A DNA stretch of 64,000 nucleotides, from positions 14,121,941-14,185,940 of the forward strand of contig OY754339.1 of the NCBI GenBank assembly GCA_963573305.1, in the 5' to 3' direction. Both the position numbers and the translations under genes were made by a program. Under the pieces are notes generated by a model. The model worked only from the letters and a program-made list of their open reading frames with translations, was not told where the DNA came from and made no database searches. The number at the start of each line of letters is the position of its first letter. Position 1 is the stretch's first letter. The stretch is from Pyrrhosoma nymphula (Eukaryota; Arthropoda; Insecta; Odonata; Coenagrionidae). Positions 1 to 11,545 of this stretch are shown one piece after another.

Positions 1-1126
1 AAATGTAGGCCAAGTGTAAGAGATAACGGGGTCTTGAGTGACAGGTTTGAAATGAAAAGGGACGTGAAACATTGATGCGTAATGGCTCCGTGGCAATTCA
101 ATTGGGATAAATGGGTGGGAGATACGCTTAGAGATAAAATCGGTGTCGTAGTTGGACATATTAATTTGCGAGTTCTATGAGCCGATAATGTCGTTTAGTT
201 CTCTGATAGTTCACAGGATTTACTGGGGCTCCTGGATGACTTCCGTGAAGCAATAAGGAGGATTTATTTGAGGATAAATGCGTCAAAAAACCGAAGTAAG
301 TAGTGTTTTTTTATAGAGAGAATAGACAAAGTAATTTTTTGATGAGGGTAAAGGTTAATGAATGTTGATGATGATAAATAATCAATCAAGTGGACGATTT
401 TTTGTGTCCTGGGAGATTTTTTGCGAAAGATTAAAAGCAAGATAAATAGAGTGAAAGGCATGCGAATACAGGAAGGAAAGTATAAGGTAGGATATGGATC
501 ATCATATCAAGGAATGATTATTAGTATAGGGAAGCGAAAATCACATTGTACAAAAGTGTCCTCCTCCCGACACTATCATATGACAGCGAAACCTGGGTAT
601 ATCAGGATATGCGTAAGAGTCGGCTAAATGCAGAGTGTGAATAGGGTACCTACCTGAGAAGTGTTGGCGGGGAAATGAGGATGAATAGGGTTCTGAATGA
701 GTAGGCGATGAAAGAATATCGCTTGTAATCTCCAGTAAAGTTCATGTATGAAAAGATTGAGCTTCGTTTGTTCGGCCATGTTGAGAGAATGGGAGAGAGT
801 CGAATTTCGAAACAGATAAATTATGACAATTTTGAGGATACAGGGACTAGCCACGGTGTTTACCTTCCAACGGAGTTACCCGCAAGTGCACATAAGTGCA
901 CGATATCCCACAGAGGAAAAGTCATTCCCTGAGACCAGAGATCGAACCCGGATCCCTCGATTTCGCGCCGAGTGCTTTAACCAGTTGTGTTACCGAGGCG
1001 TCCTAGGTTGCCAGATGTATGATAGCTGAGTGAATGGTGTGAAAGGAAGAGGAAGACTGAAAAAGTTATGGGTGAATGTGATAGAAGATACTCTGTAGTG
1101 GAGAAATATTAGGAGTCTGAAGACCA
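1..1126 (+). pseudogene. LINE reverse transcriptase remnant, 3' half, part A
   Basis: This is a decayed non-LTR retrotransposon ORF2. Around 181-290 the translation gives ADNVV then SQDLLGLLDDFREAIRR, which resembles the catalytic (F/Y)ADD box and the segment after it; the second Asp is replaced by Asn. From about 585 there is a SETW-like segment, at 744-820 LRLFGHVERMGESRISKQI, and at 1030-1100 GRGRLKKLWVNVIEDTL. These are hallmark C-terminal motifs of LINE reverse transcriptases. Several frameshifts and stops separate the blocks, so it cannot encode a working enzyme. A SINE interrupts the coding order at about 836-1010, and a DNA element begins at 1127 and separates the rest (part B). The clade is uncertain. 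Confidence 0.8.
836..1010 (-). mobile_element. tRNA-derived SINE inserted in the LINE remnant
   Basis: Read on the minus strand, a tRNA-like head has an A-box-like stretch (about 975-992) and a B box matching GGTTCGATC at 940-948, followed by an unrelated tail. It lies between the KQI block and the GRGRLKK block of the LINE, which are adjacent in related LINEs, so it is an insertion. I could not fix a target duplication, so the ends are approximate. Confidence 0.65.
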
Positions 1127-2346
1127 GCGGCCGTATTCATAGATTTAGAGCTAAACCTGGGGTTATACGGTTTATCTTAGTCCGGTCTAAGTGCGGTTTA
1201 GAACGGTACTAAAAGTTGGTATTCATAGCTTGGGTCGAGGAAGATAGCCTCGGGGACTAACGGAGTCCGAGACTTGCCTACCGCGTGAGGATGGAACGCT
1301 TGGCAACACCGCTATTCGTCAAGTAGCAGGGTATTTCCTGGAATTTCTGAACTGGTTTTTGGGGTCTCCTGAGGAGCTGTGCGTTGCCTGCGAACCCTTT
1401 ACCCATGCCTTTATCACTCATTACTTGCTTCTGGGACTTTCTTTCTCACTGAAATCGGCCAGAAATCCGGCTCCCTGCATTTTGGATATCTTCGATTTCA
1501 TTTTTGTAATTATTTATGACTTAGACGCGTTTCAATTCATTTTTCTATTTTTCTTTAAGTTTATTATCCTTAGAAATATATAACATAATCACCCGGTTTT
1601 GTTTCGTGCAATGCACGTAGTTTAATTTAGCTACACAAATAATAAATTCACTAAAACAAGTTATTAATCAAAACGCACAGCTAATTGAAATGAACGTGAA
1701 AAACTAACTATGTAAAATGTAACAAAAGGATTTTACAAAGTATGAAAGGTATGAAATATTATTGATATTATCGTGATTGAACAAAACTCACCATACGAAA
1801 TGTAAACAAATGAACACACCTAAGCCATGTGAAAACAAATTTAATCAGTGCGAACGATAATACCTAATAAAAATGTACTTACTAAATTATAAAGTTGATT
1901 AACTAACCCGATTACCGATAAAATTAAACTAAATAAAAAAAATGATTAAATATGTACCCTGAGAATGAAACTACTTCATTACTGCCTATACAACTATTTA
2001 CGTCAGTATAAACCTAAATCACCTTGCCAACAATATTCCTAACGATAGACTAACAAAAGATATTACCAATTAAATTAGCTCTAACTTGGAGAACTCGCGA
2101 TTAATCACTTAACAACTTCGAAAATCACCACACCTCAAAAACTGAAGAAAAAGTGGCGACGCGCGGGGCTTAGACTCAACGTTAAACCATTATTCCATAG
2201 GTTTAACTTCCTCCGGACTAAAGCTGCCGGGGCTAAGGACGATCAGCGCTAAGACGACGCTATGAATATGAGTTCAACGGCATTGCCGGTCTAACTTCCT
2301 TAAACCTGCGGTAGGCGTAGTCTAACGTAACTATGGATGCGGCCGC
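1127..2346. mobile_element. Non-autonomous DNA transposon with GCGGCCG inverted ends
   Basis: The left end starts GCGGCCGTATTCATAG at 1127. The reverse complement of the right end, finishing at 2346, starts GCGGCCGCATCCATAG, 14 of 16 identical. Both subterminal zones contain related TTTAGAC/CTAA-rich motifs. The interior is AT-rich with no recognisable transposase. The LINE resumes immediately after it. A Harbinger-type origin is possible, but no clear target duplication is visible, so I leave the superfamily open. Confidence 0.65.
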
Positions 2347-2530
2347 AAAAGTTTTAGTATGAAGCAATGCATGAGGGTTACTGAAGGAAAAGATGTGTGC
2401 AATGATAGGGTAGGATGAAGGAAATGGTGAAATCAGAGTCAGAGGTGAACAGAGGCCTATCACCGAGAATCAAACTTTTTGTTGTCCGTGCCGGACTCGA
2501 AAGGGAACTGCGTGATGGGTATGTATGTGT
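2347..2530 (+). pseudogene. LINE remnant, part B (C-terminal tail)
   Basis: The translation around 2360-2400 reads CMRVTEGKDVCNDRVG, resembling the segment near the C-terminus of LINE reverse transcriptases that follows the GRGRLKK...WVNVI block found at the end of part A. It is separated from part A by the inserted DNA element. It continues into an apparent 3' tail and carries stop codons. Confidence 0.5.
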
Positions 2531-2654
2531 GTGTTATTTCCCAAAAAACATTAAAATTCACTAACGACTAAAAATTGATTGATATTGACTACATTATCGA
2601 GAATTCGGTGCTTTATTCCCATTAATCGATTTTTGGCTCTTGTTGCCATACCTA

Positions 2655-2825
2655 ATTAGATTGAATAATTCAATTAAACTGCAGGAGTTATACTGTTGAT
2701 ACCTGATGATGACGCCCTATGCGTTGAAACACGTGTTGTGTAATATTGTACATTAAATATAAGTAGCCATACAACTCATGCAGTTTAACTTAATTACTTA
2801 AATGCTGTTCCACCACGCAACGCCA
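2655..2825 (+). mobile_element. Short hammerhead-bearing element (PLE-related)
   Basis: A hammerhead core sits between imperfect inverted flanks: AAACTGCAGGAGTTATACT on the left and, in reverse complement, AAACTGCATGAGTTGTATG on the right. Downstream is GTTCCACCACGCAACGCC, a motif that recurs beside the hammerheads near 14.35 kb and 41.75 kb. Boundaries are estimates. The relation to PLEs is inferred from the ribozyme and from the palindromic layout shared with copies elsewhere in the window. Confidence 0.5.
2697..2745 (+). ncRNA. Hammerhead ribozyme motif, type I-like
   Basis: CTGATGA occurs at 2703-2709. A stem II hairpin follows with ACGC (2712-2715) pairing GCGT (2721-2724) around a CCTAT loop, and GAAA is at 2726-2729. 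The following ACACGTGT is self-complementary, so stem III is either a tiny hairpin or forms between two copies. Stem I pairing is weak, about four pairs with one wobble. The conserved core is complete; cleavage activity is unknown. Confidence 0.65.
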
Positions 2826-2830
2826 GGTAC

Positions 2831-3934
2831 AGTCGATTTAAAGTAGTTTGAGCGAGATATTTCCCTAGTCATAATGGAGACCATATTCATATTATTATAT
2901 TTAGATTTCAGCGTCTGTAAGCAGTGTGAAGTGAATATTGTAATATCAACTGTGGAAAAATATAGTTATATATGACCAAAATTCCCAGTAACTCTATAAA
3001 TTATCTACATAGGTCTCTAACTTGACTCATTTTTTCACGCCGTACGCCTTCATAACAGCAAGTTTTTTGCGATTTTGTAAAGATTACTGCGGTGAGTAAT
3101 TTATTTATTTTTATAAATAGTTGAGAAAATATAAAAACTACATATCGTTAGTTTTTTGACGATATCTAGGTGTTATAAGTTCCTAATTTTTTTCTATTTT
3201 CTCCCTCTGGAGCGCACAGCCGTAATCTATCCAACGTAGAAATGCTCGTATTTTCAGAAACATTGCTCGAAAAGTAGTTCGGCAAAGTGTTAACATTTTG
3301 ATATCATTGGAAAGATGAGAAAGTTTTCTTTGAAATGAGATAAAATTCACCAAATTCTAGGTGAAGTGATTTTCTGCTCAAACTACCTTAATCAGATTGA
3401 TATGAAGAATACCGATATGTACACTTAGTTACATGCCAACTGTGAACTTCAGTCATGAAAACAATGTTTTCGCGTCATATCTGCTACTATATCTTCTTCA
3501 TGCTCCGTAAAACTGACTATATTTTAGGATGAAATGCGAATCGGTCAGTTATCCCAGACGCGACTGAATTTTGAAGGTTCCAAAGACCCGTACTAAGGAC
3601 GTCGAGAAAGATCAGCAGCCAGACTCGGTCACCAGAGCGACTGAGTGTGACGGCATGGAACCCGTGCCTTTAAATTAGGTTATTTCTAAATAAGCGGAGA
3701 GAAGATATCTGTATTTAGGTCAAAATAGGTTTTGGCACGTCAATTGTTTGGACCCGACCCGACAGACGGATCGGCCACTCCGACTCTACCGACTTGGCAA
3801 ATGTGGCGCTCCTTCATTGTCTCCGGGTGTTGTTTGAATGAGAGGGATAGCTAGGTAGCAGAACTTCCATTCCACGCTATTTACTTAATTCAAGAAACCT
3901 CAGGACGGATGTTTTTCATGCGTTGTACTTACAT
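2831..3934. other. Unannotated AT-rich stretch
   Basis: No coding sequence, tRNA-like element or clear inverted repeat was recognised here. A short GC-richer segment at 3740-3830 is low complexity. Confidence 0.4.
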
Positions 3935-4530
3935 TTTTATTCCTTAATTAAAGAATGTTAAAGTATGTTATGACTATATTTTCCGCCGCAGTAATTGGAA
4001 TGTAGTCAAAATTATATTTAAATGTGTTTTTTCTAATATTGGGCTCAGCGTGACACCTTGATATTTTTAGCAAGAATTATAATAATAAGAAATATATCAT
4101 TTTGCGTTTGTAAGAAAATCTGTACATACATATTTGAATTATTACGAAATGTATGTCAAATGCAATAAGGCTACGTGTGCAATAGCTCTTAGTGAATTAA
4201 TGCAATAGCATTGAATTCCCGAGAAACTAATTCGGTGTAATGCAATTTTTCCCTTGTATTCATAATATATCACAAATGAGAGCTAGTATGCAAAGTGTCA
4301 CGCATAATCTGTACAACTATTATACCAACCACCTTAAACTAAGAGTTTGCACACGTAGAAACTCGGGAATGCAATGCAATAGCATTGAATTCCCGAGAAA
4401 CCAAGTCGGTGTGATGCAATTTTTTTCACTTTTATTCATAATATATCACTAATGAGAGCTATTATGCAAAGTGCCACGCATAATCTGTACAAATATTATT
4501 CCAACCACCTTGAACTAAGAGTTGGATTCC
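3935..4530 (+). repeat. Dispersed repeat R, copy 1, with internal duplication
   Basis: The block shares long similarity with 29021-29570 and 61858-62345. Landmarks in all three are CTCAGCGTGACACCTT or a close variant, GAATTATTACGAAA, AAGGCTACGTGT and TAGCATTGAATT. Only this copy has a tandem duplication of its 3' part, a unit of about 173 bp (4208 onward and 4381 onward). No open frame supports a protein. It may be the 3' part of a retroelement or a non-autonomous element. Confidence 0.7.
4204..4530. repeat. Imperfect tandem duplication, about 173-bp unit, two copies
   Basis: TAGCATTGAATTCCCGAGAA occurs at 4207 and again at 4380, and both copies continue through a CAAAGTG...CACGCATAATCTGTACAA segment. 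The copies differ at scattered positions, so the duplication is not very recent. Confidence 0.8.
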
Positions 4531-4799
4531 ACTCGAAGTGGTTTACTGGTTGAGGCCACACCGAGGTGTGTCCCGCGCAGTTCAACCGCCGATCGCTCTC
4601 AACAGCTCTCGCTGCCTCCTCCGCTTGAACTTTGCACGGAAATGCAATGTGTATCTACGCATCGATAATCTCCCGATGTTAAGGCGCCCAACAAAGCCTC
4701 TTGAAGATTAAGTTCTAGATTAGAAAAGTACGGACGACGTTTGTCCTCGACTGATGCCGAAAACCGAGGAAATTGGGAAAAATATGAGGAATTAGAATA

Positions 4800-5578
4800 T
4801 TGTAGTTTTATAAGAACCTCTTCTCGTTAATTGACCACAACATTTATAGCGGAATATACTTTTTAGAGTTGGCATTGGTCTCTTTTTTAATAAATCACCG
4901 CTCACATTAACATCACCGACATTTCGTCATTTTTTACTGACATTTTCCAGGCTAAAGTGGTACAAAATATAATAATCAAAACCTGGATAATAAATATCAA
5001 CATGATAATGTACAAACAATTTAAATAACAATTTTGAATACCTTTTCCCTGATAAGCGTGAGTAATTAACATAATGAATTAGAGAGAAACAGAATAACAT
5101 ACATAGTGAAAAAATCTTTGCTTGGTTACAGATAACATGTTACAAAAAATATATATAAAACAGCAACAATGGATTAAATAAGTGACTGATATCATTAGGT
5201 TATTTTACAATTTTTTAAAATATATATTTTAAATAAAAAATATATATTATGAAACAAAAAACAAAATTAATACTAAATAAAAAATAAAATAAAAATTGTT
5301 TTAGTATCAATTTTGTTTTTTGTTTCATCAGGCTTTCGATTATTTTTTCTATCATTATTTTTGTGTATACCTATATTTAAAAAAAAATGTAAAATAACCT
5401 TATGATATCAGTCACTTATTTAATCATGTTACTGTTTTATAAATAACATAACAATACTTTGAAACATTTTAGCCGTGAAGAAACGTCGAAAAAACGTCGG
5501 TGCTGATAATGTGAGCGACGATTTATTAAAAAGAAGACCAATACTATAACAATTATATTCTGCTTTTGTAGTTTTATA
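4800..5578. mobile_element. Nested foldback (inverted-repeat) element
   Basis: The outer arms (about 4849-4922 and 5494-5563) share ATTGGTCTC/TTC, TTTAATAAATC and GCTCACATTA in inverted orientation. Inside is a second inverted pair (about 5158-5230 and 5385-5450) centred on AAATAAGTGACTGATATCAT, and inside that a third (about 5250-5276 and 5303-5328). The 13-bp direct repeat TTGTAGTTTTATA at 4800-4812 and 5566-5578 could be a target duplication. No transposase is present. Confidence 0.65.
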
Positions 5579-6149
5579 TAAAACATCAAAATAGACGACA
5601 ACTCATGGCTCAAAATCTTGCTTGGATGCTAAAATGCTTGGAAATAATTTTTTTCCTGTAGAAGCATGTTTACTCACCGTCTTCGCCATGCAATGGATAG
5701 GTCAGTTTTGGTTTCGTAGTCCTTACTTTCCCAATTTAGAGCTTTAACTCCGGATAGAAGGGAATGGTTCGATGAGGAGAGTCGCCGTGGCCAAGTCGGG
5801 CCAAGCCACCGCCCACCCTTGTAGGGGGAAGCACAGGCGTCCTGAGGTGGATCCATCGCCGGCATTATTTCGGGCCGGGAGATAGATAATAATATTTGTT
5901 GTTCTAGGACTTGAGTCCTTTGGAACAACTTACAATATACAAAGCAATAATAATTGCAAATCATTTCTCACAAGTACATGTTTTGAGCAGACGTTTCTAC
6001 TGACCTATATATCGCATTTGATTGAAAATACACCACTAATCCAATAAATAAATAAATGCACTGCAAAACGTCATAATATACCACAAAATAATGCATTATA
6101 ATTAACACTACAAATATGGAACTGTTACAGATAGCTGTTGCAATAAGCT
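5579..6149. other. Unannotated stretch
   Basis: I recognise no gene or repeat. An open frame on the minus strand at 5674-5964 has no recognisable motifs and is probably chance. Confidence 0.4.
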
Positions 6150-6357
6150 GTTACAATTCTTCTACTGCAACTGCGACAAAAATTCTCATAGAAATAATGA
6201 AACACGGAATATTTGAAGATGTTGACATTTTTGAATTAACAATATAATCAGGAATATCATTCCAACCTCTAATTGTTTTATTCATCGCTGATAACTGATA
6301 CGTTTTGGTTCTGCATTTTGGAATTTTCAAACATCTTTGTTTATCTACCACCCTTTT
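6150..6357 (-). pseudogene. LINE ORF2 C-terminal fragment
   Basis: The minus-strand frame reads LKIPKCRTKTYQLSAMNKT then IRGWNDIPDYIVNS. This resembles the extreme C-terminal segment of CR1/Jockey-like LINE proteins (P.CRT..Y..S......I..WN.LP..I). It is about 66 residues with no upstream domain attached. It may belong with the LINE remnant on the same strand at 6550-7110, but the two are not clearly contiguous. Confidence 0.5.
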
Positions 6358-6549
6358 AGTTTTGCTGAGGTATATAGTTTGTAGTTTTCTAGTATATAGT
6401 ATAGTTTTTCATAGGTAGATGAATAGATAATTTTATTACTCAACATTATATTGTATGAAATTTAATTTGAAGTATAAAAAGGTAATTAAATACAAGCACA
6501 ATTCAAGCATATAAAAATAAACTTGTAGAGGACAACTCCTGCAGCAGCA

Positions 6550-7110
6550 GTTAATGGAACTGAATTTTCAGAGAATAAACCGTTACTGGGCCTCCCTCTA
6601 AGGAAATTTCCTTCTTAGGAAAGGTAATGATTAACTTTGCGTTCTTTGAATGAGGTGAGTGAGGTGCTATTTCTAATCTCGGACGGAAGCTTGTTCCAGA
6701 GATTAAATGAACTGATAAAAATATGAATTGCGCCATACTTCAGTATTGACACGCGGAATTCCCAACGGTCTCACTTCATCCCTGACAGGCCTTCACGAAA
6801 GGGCGCTACTTGCTCTCAAGGTAACTTGGCGTGCCTGAAGTTAACACTTTATATAGTAGATTCATGGAGAAGTAATTTCTACGTCCCCGCGTCGTGAGCC
6901 AATTCAACTCTCACCTGTAAGGGGTATGTGCTCATCCCTTTTCAGACCATAGATGTACCGTACACCAGCATTGATGAGTCGTTGCAGAGTGAGCTGAGTA
7001 CGACCATGAGATCGCAATAGACTGGAGAGCAGTAATCAATGTATGGGAATAATAGCATTGTGACGAGATGCTTTGGTAGTGCGAAGTTGCTGGGTGCTGG
7101 AGACAGAGAG
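6550..7110 (-). pseudogene. LINE reverse transcriptase C-terminal remnant
   Basis: On the minus strand, across frameshifts, the order is a segment like PYIDYCSPVYCDL (near 7040-7000), then LTLQRLINAGVRYIYGLKRD (near 6990-6930), a block like GIPRVNTEVWRNSYFYQF (near 6765-6710) and an SLEQASVRD-like stretch. These match in order the conserved C-terminal region of CR1/Jockey-type LINE reverse transcriptases. Multiple stops and shifts make it a pseudogene. It is 5' truncated. Confidence 0.7.
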
Positions 7111-7480
7111 AGAGAGAGACAGGGATTTGGAGTGTACAACTCCTTGAGTAGATGAGAGGAACAAAGAAAAGTCTTCGTTTTGAGACTGGCACCGTGCACC
7201 GTACACCTGCTTCAGTGGGGACGGACTAGGGATGGAGGCGAGAGAGGGGAGGGATTGTTGAGTCCGTCCGTCCGAATGCAGGACAAAGAGAGCGGTCAGT
7301 CGAAAAGCCTTACCCCCCCCACCCCTCCACCTCAATCCCCCCCCCTCTTTCTTCCTCTTCCCGCCCGCGTTCGTGTTTTTTTTTACACATTTTCTGTTAC
7401 GTTGCTGCCACCAGCCTTCCTCTGTTTTGGGAAGGCCACGCTTGGCTGAATTTTGCGGCCACGGAGGTTGGGGGGGTAGC
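7095..7480. repeat. Purine tract and poly(C)-rich low-complexity zone
   Basis: A (GA)n tract lies at about 7105-7120 and C runs at 7311-7346, including several runs of seven or more C. Both strands have apparent open frames here only because of composition. Confidence 0.7.
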
Positions 7481-9070
7481 GACAGGAGGAGGAAAACTGA
7501 AATGAGGTGAAGGAGATAAGGTGAGATACGTGTGCACTTTGAAATGTCACCGGAAAGGGCTTAGAGGGGGATACATTTCAAAAAGCCAGACGAAGCGGTC
7601 CATTCCTACAAGTTACAGTTACCATTCCTACATGTCAACAGACAGACGGACAGGCAGACAGACACCATTCAATTTTTATATATTAGTATGATAGATAGGA
7701 TGTTTATGAGGATTAATTTATGTTATATTATTTATCTCACAATAGTTTTCATATTCGAATATTTTTATTTATATAATAACGTAAATTCCTATCAAATATC
7801 ATCTGCTATTATTTTTTGTTTTATTAAATTTGTGACGAGTGTATTGGATTGCAGAAACGAAGGACATTGCAAAAAATATAAGTTTCAATTTATTGTAAGT
7901 ATTTTTGTTTTCTAGTGCTTTTAAATGCGTGTTCTTGCAATGCTGATTCCAAACACTGTAATTATTTTTATAGTAAACTTAATTTTAGATCAGTGAAGAA
8001 ATGTTTACTTCGTAAAGAGCGCGCCCCGTCATGATAAGGAATACAGCGCGCCTGCCGGAAGGTTAAGTAAATATTAAGCAAAAGCTCTTCTCTTATTGGC
8101 TGACGGAGTGGTGTGACGAAATAGTTAGACGTTGACGAAGCTCGTTCATTGTCAACGGTTCCGTCAACATCCGTACGTCGATCGTAAAACCCCACCCTTT
8201 CCCAAGAAAAAGTTCTGATCCAGGCAGGATTCATGTATATGGGATTGATTCCATAGAAGCATACAACGTTACGACATTGACTTACACGGAAACCTATGAG
8301 ACGCGTATAAGGAACCGATAATCAGGCACCTGTATTCAACGGAATACCGGAAGTGATTCCTTTGAAAAATTTTCTCTCAAGTATTTGAAAACCAAAGCCA
8401 GGCAGAGAAATATTGAGGGAGTCAAAAAATAAAGCAGACATTGGTTTTGTGGCCTGTTGCAGACACAATACTTATGTATCCAATAAAGTTATGAGATCCA
8501 TAAGTAAAGACCTTCCAATCAATATGCTTAAGAGAAACATTAGATAAATTTATCGGTTTCATGTGCCACAGGGCTTGGTGGTAGTCTCTTCCCAGGTTAC
8601 TCTTTAAGTCCTCCGGCAATATTTTATACTGTGCGCTTATTCATTGAAATCCTTGCTACCGGAACCGGAATCATGCGTGGTTTGACCGGACGGCCACATT
8701 GGTTGAGTCGTTAAAGTGAACTTTGAATATATTGGCATAATTGATTGCTCATGCCAGAATAGGAGAATCCATACACTGAAATTCTTATCTATTTTTTTAA
8801 AACTCGGTGCATTGGGATTCCGCTTCCAGAGATGTTTCATCAGATTTAAGAAAATAATGCAAATTATATCCTGCGACAGTTTTCTTCGACCATGGCTGCA
8901 GATATATAATTTAAACAGTAACATTTACATTATATAACAAGAAATTAAGAACATTACACTTTATTAAGAAGTGAAGAACCATTATTCAATAAGAAATTCA
9001 TCATCATACATCTGATTTCTTATGATCCGTTGGTTCGGTTCCTAGGCTTGTAAAATCGTATAGTCTGTGA
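7481..9070. other. Unannotated stretch
   Basis: A short CAGA/GACA-rich repeat lies at about 7640-7665 before an AT-rich segment. The minus-strand frame at 7968-8234 and the frames at 8637-8937 show no family motifs. I see no gene. Confidence 0.4.
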
Positions 9071-9078
9071 AGATCCTC

Positions 9079-9984
9079 CTGGGGGGTTATTTTGTAATTC
9101 ACCTTTTTAGTGAGTCTTAGTGGAAAGGCGGGAGATCCGTTAACCTCTCTTAATGTTCGGCTCACGAACGGTTCGTGAATTGTCGAAGCTTCAATTACCT
9201 TATATCAAATAAAAAATGCCGAGACTAGCGAATACCCGGATTGCTCAACATCTTACGGAAGATATTTTACACAGTACATACCACGAAAATCTAAATACAG
9301 ACAAAACTACAAGCGACATGTAAGCGATCACTCAATACTTAAAAAAAATTAAGTGCATCTAATAAGTTTTTGATTCACAAGCACGGGAAAATTCTACCAA
9401 GAAAGTAGATTTTAAGGCATATTTTGTTAAAATTATGAAATTATGGTCTAAATAAATGAATTCCATCCTCCATACACTGGCGGATAGGCACACGAAAACA
9501 AAGGTATCAGCAACATTGTTTGGGAAATATTGATACGAAATATATACACAAATAATTCAAGCTAATAATAACATAAGCACTTCAAACAAACCATACCTTC
9601 AAGTGTCCAATATATTGGAGTTGAAAATGTTGAAGTTATTCACGATTAGCAAATTACAACAATACGATTTAAAATCGTTTGTATTTTTCGCGCCCTTGTT
9701 TATTTTCCAACTCAAGCTTCACGTGGAAACGATGGTGGCTCCATGTCACGTTCTTTATGACAGGTGAGATGGAACTAATGGCAGGCGGAGATAATGAAAC
9801 GAATCAAGAGTCGAAAGATACGGATCAGAGCGGATGCATCGTCTAAAAGACCAGCACATGACCGGTAGTTCACCGCTTGAGATCCGAAGATGGTCACGCC
9901 GCCTGGGTGGCGGAGTTGAACTACGAAAAAGTGACATTTTATGACGTATTCTCACTAAAGTGAGATTACAAAATATCCCCCCTG
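9079..9984 (-). mobile_element. Non-autonomous DNA transposon, family M copy 1
   Basis: The left end is CTGGGGGGTTATTTTG (9079). The right end, reverse complemented, is CAGGGGGGATATTTTGTAAT. Terminal and internal segments match copy M2 (34241-35508) in opposite orientation, for example the GGCGGGAGATCCGTT block and the TCTTTCGACTCTTGAT block. Relative to M2, about 560 bp of unrelated AT-rich sequence interrupts it at roughly 9172-9735. No transposase frame was found. Confidence 0.7.
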
Positions 9985-11194
9985 GGCGAGTATTGTACTT
10001 CATGTAAAATTCAACTTGATCCATCCGGGGGAATTACCTGAAATAATCTTTCGCTGGTCAGAGTCACTTGAACGTATAACTATTTTATTAGATTATTATC
10101 CCTGCTTTCTTTCACGAAGTCCAACATAATAGGTCTGTAAAACCTCTTTAACGACAGTAGACTATTTTGCCAAACATCTTCTGTCATGGAGGTCATAAGT
10201 ATGTGTGAAGGCATACGGCGAAAAACTCCACAGATTAGGGCAGAGGGAATCTGAGCTGAATATTTTTAATGATTCAAAAACGTCGACGAATTCATTTTTT
10301 TCTGCATAGAGGATATTGTAGACCTGAATGTAAATACAGAGTGAACAATGTTTTCGTATAAAATACATTGGGTCAGTGTCACGTGGTGGAATGCTTTGCA
10401 ATTTGAACTCAAGGTAATCGAATATAATTTTGACAATAATCGTTTTCTACACGATGGTGCAACGGCTCGGAGAGCTCAATGCCTGAAGTATTTTAAGGTC
10501 ATGGGTGCGGTTCCCGAGATATTATTGAACTGAGCTCGAATCCCAGTTCAGGTTAGTGAATACCGCTCTTTCTCTAATCCAGGGTTTCCCAAACTATGTT
10601 CCGTGCGTTCCGTCAACAGCTATGTGTGCAAGCAAAGATAAACAGACTTGTTCCCTCACAGCTTTTTTTGCTATGATTTGATTCCTTTCACGTTCAACAT
10701 GAATTAATGACGTGTCCGGTGGATGGAAAGGTTTGCAACGCAGTGACATACAGTTCATCTCCTCAAAGATGTGTGGAGTCACCCAGAGGCATGAATAACA
10801 TAGACTATGCACTAAATATACGCGTCAGTCGAGATATAGTAGTGTACGGGCTGTCAGTACTCCACCCTTACACTAAGTTTATTGATTGGCTACTCCACGT
10901 ATGTTATATGCAATTAGCACAATTATTTCATAAGGAAAAGGATAAGAAAGACGACATAAATGAGACATTCGTTTAGATAATTAGGGAATTCAAAATATAA
11001 ATGGATTTCGTTATTGACACGACGAAGCAAGGAACAGCCCACGAGATACTCATTCACGGATGGGATGTGATGTCTGTTGTACTAATTCCTATCGGGATGT
11101 TTAGTGAAGAATCCCATGAAGCCCGAAATAAAGACTTCAAGAGGTAAGGAGAGAAGAGCTGTAGGAAGGAATATCAAGAGTTAAAGAATATCAA
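9985..11194. other. Unannotated stretch
   Basis: A possible degraded tRNA-like segment (GAGCTCAATGCC ... CTCGAATCCCAGTTC) lies at about 10470-10555 but lacks a clean fold. No protein-coding evidence. Confidence 0.35.
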
Positions 11195-11545
11195 GAAAGA
11201 TGTTAAACGAATTAGGCTGGGAGCCGCTAGAGACTCGGAGGCTGTGCGCTAGGCTTAGATTACCTGAGCAATTGAGAATAGATATCTTTCAGAGCGACAC
11301 GGAGAACATCATATTAGAACCCCACTATATTTCCAGGTCCGACAGAAACGATAAGTTAAGAGAGATATTTTGCCGAACGGATAGGTATGGGAATTCGTTT
11401 TTCCCCCGAACAATAAGGGACTTTAATAAATGCAAGGCGTAATTTCATTAGAGCGTTTCCTTTTTATATGTAAACGGCTGGTGTCCTAACACCACCCGCC
11501 ACACGCCTATTGAGGCGGCTTGGGGGTAGTATGTAGATGTAGATG
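11195..11545 (+). pseudogene. LINE ORF2 C-terminus and 3' end
   Basis: An 80-residue frame (11200-11442) starts MLNELGWEPLETRR and ends with the segments FCRTDRYGNSFFPRTIRDFN. This is the standard C-terminal signature of several LINE proteins (LGW.LE.RR ... R.D.Y..SFFPRTI.DWN). The 3' tail has ACACGCCTATTGAGGCGGC and ends in ATGTAGATGTAGATG, a simple-repeat tail typical of such LINEs. The copy is severely 5' truncated. The last ~50 residues are uninterrupted, so it is younger than other LINE fragments here. Confidence 0.8.

Noticed and set aside
4204..4530. CRISPR-like or satellite array
   Set aside because: Only two long diverged copies, part of a dispersed repeat; no short regular repeats with spacers anywhere in the window.
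10580..10620. CCAGGGTTTCCCAAACT, resembling a hAT transposon end
   Set aside because: No matching inverted end or 8-bp target duplication was found nearby.
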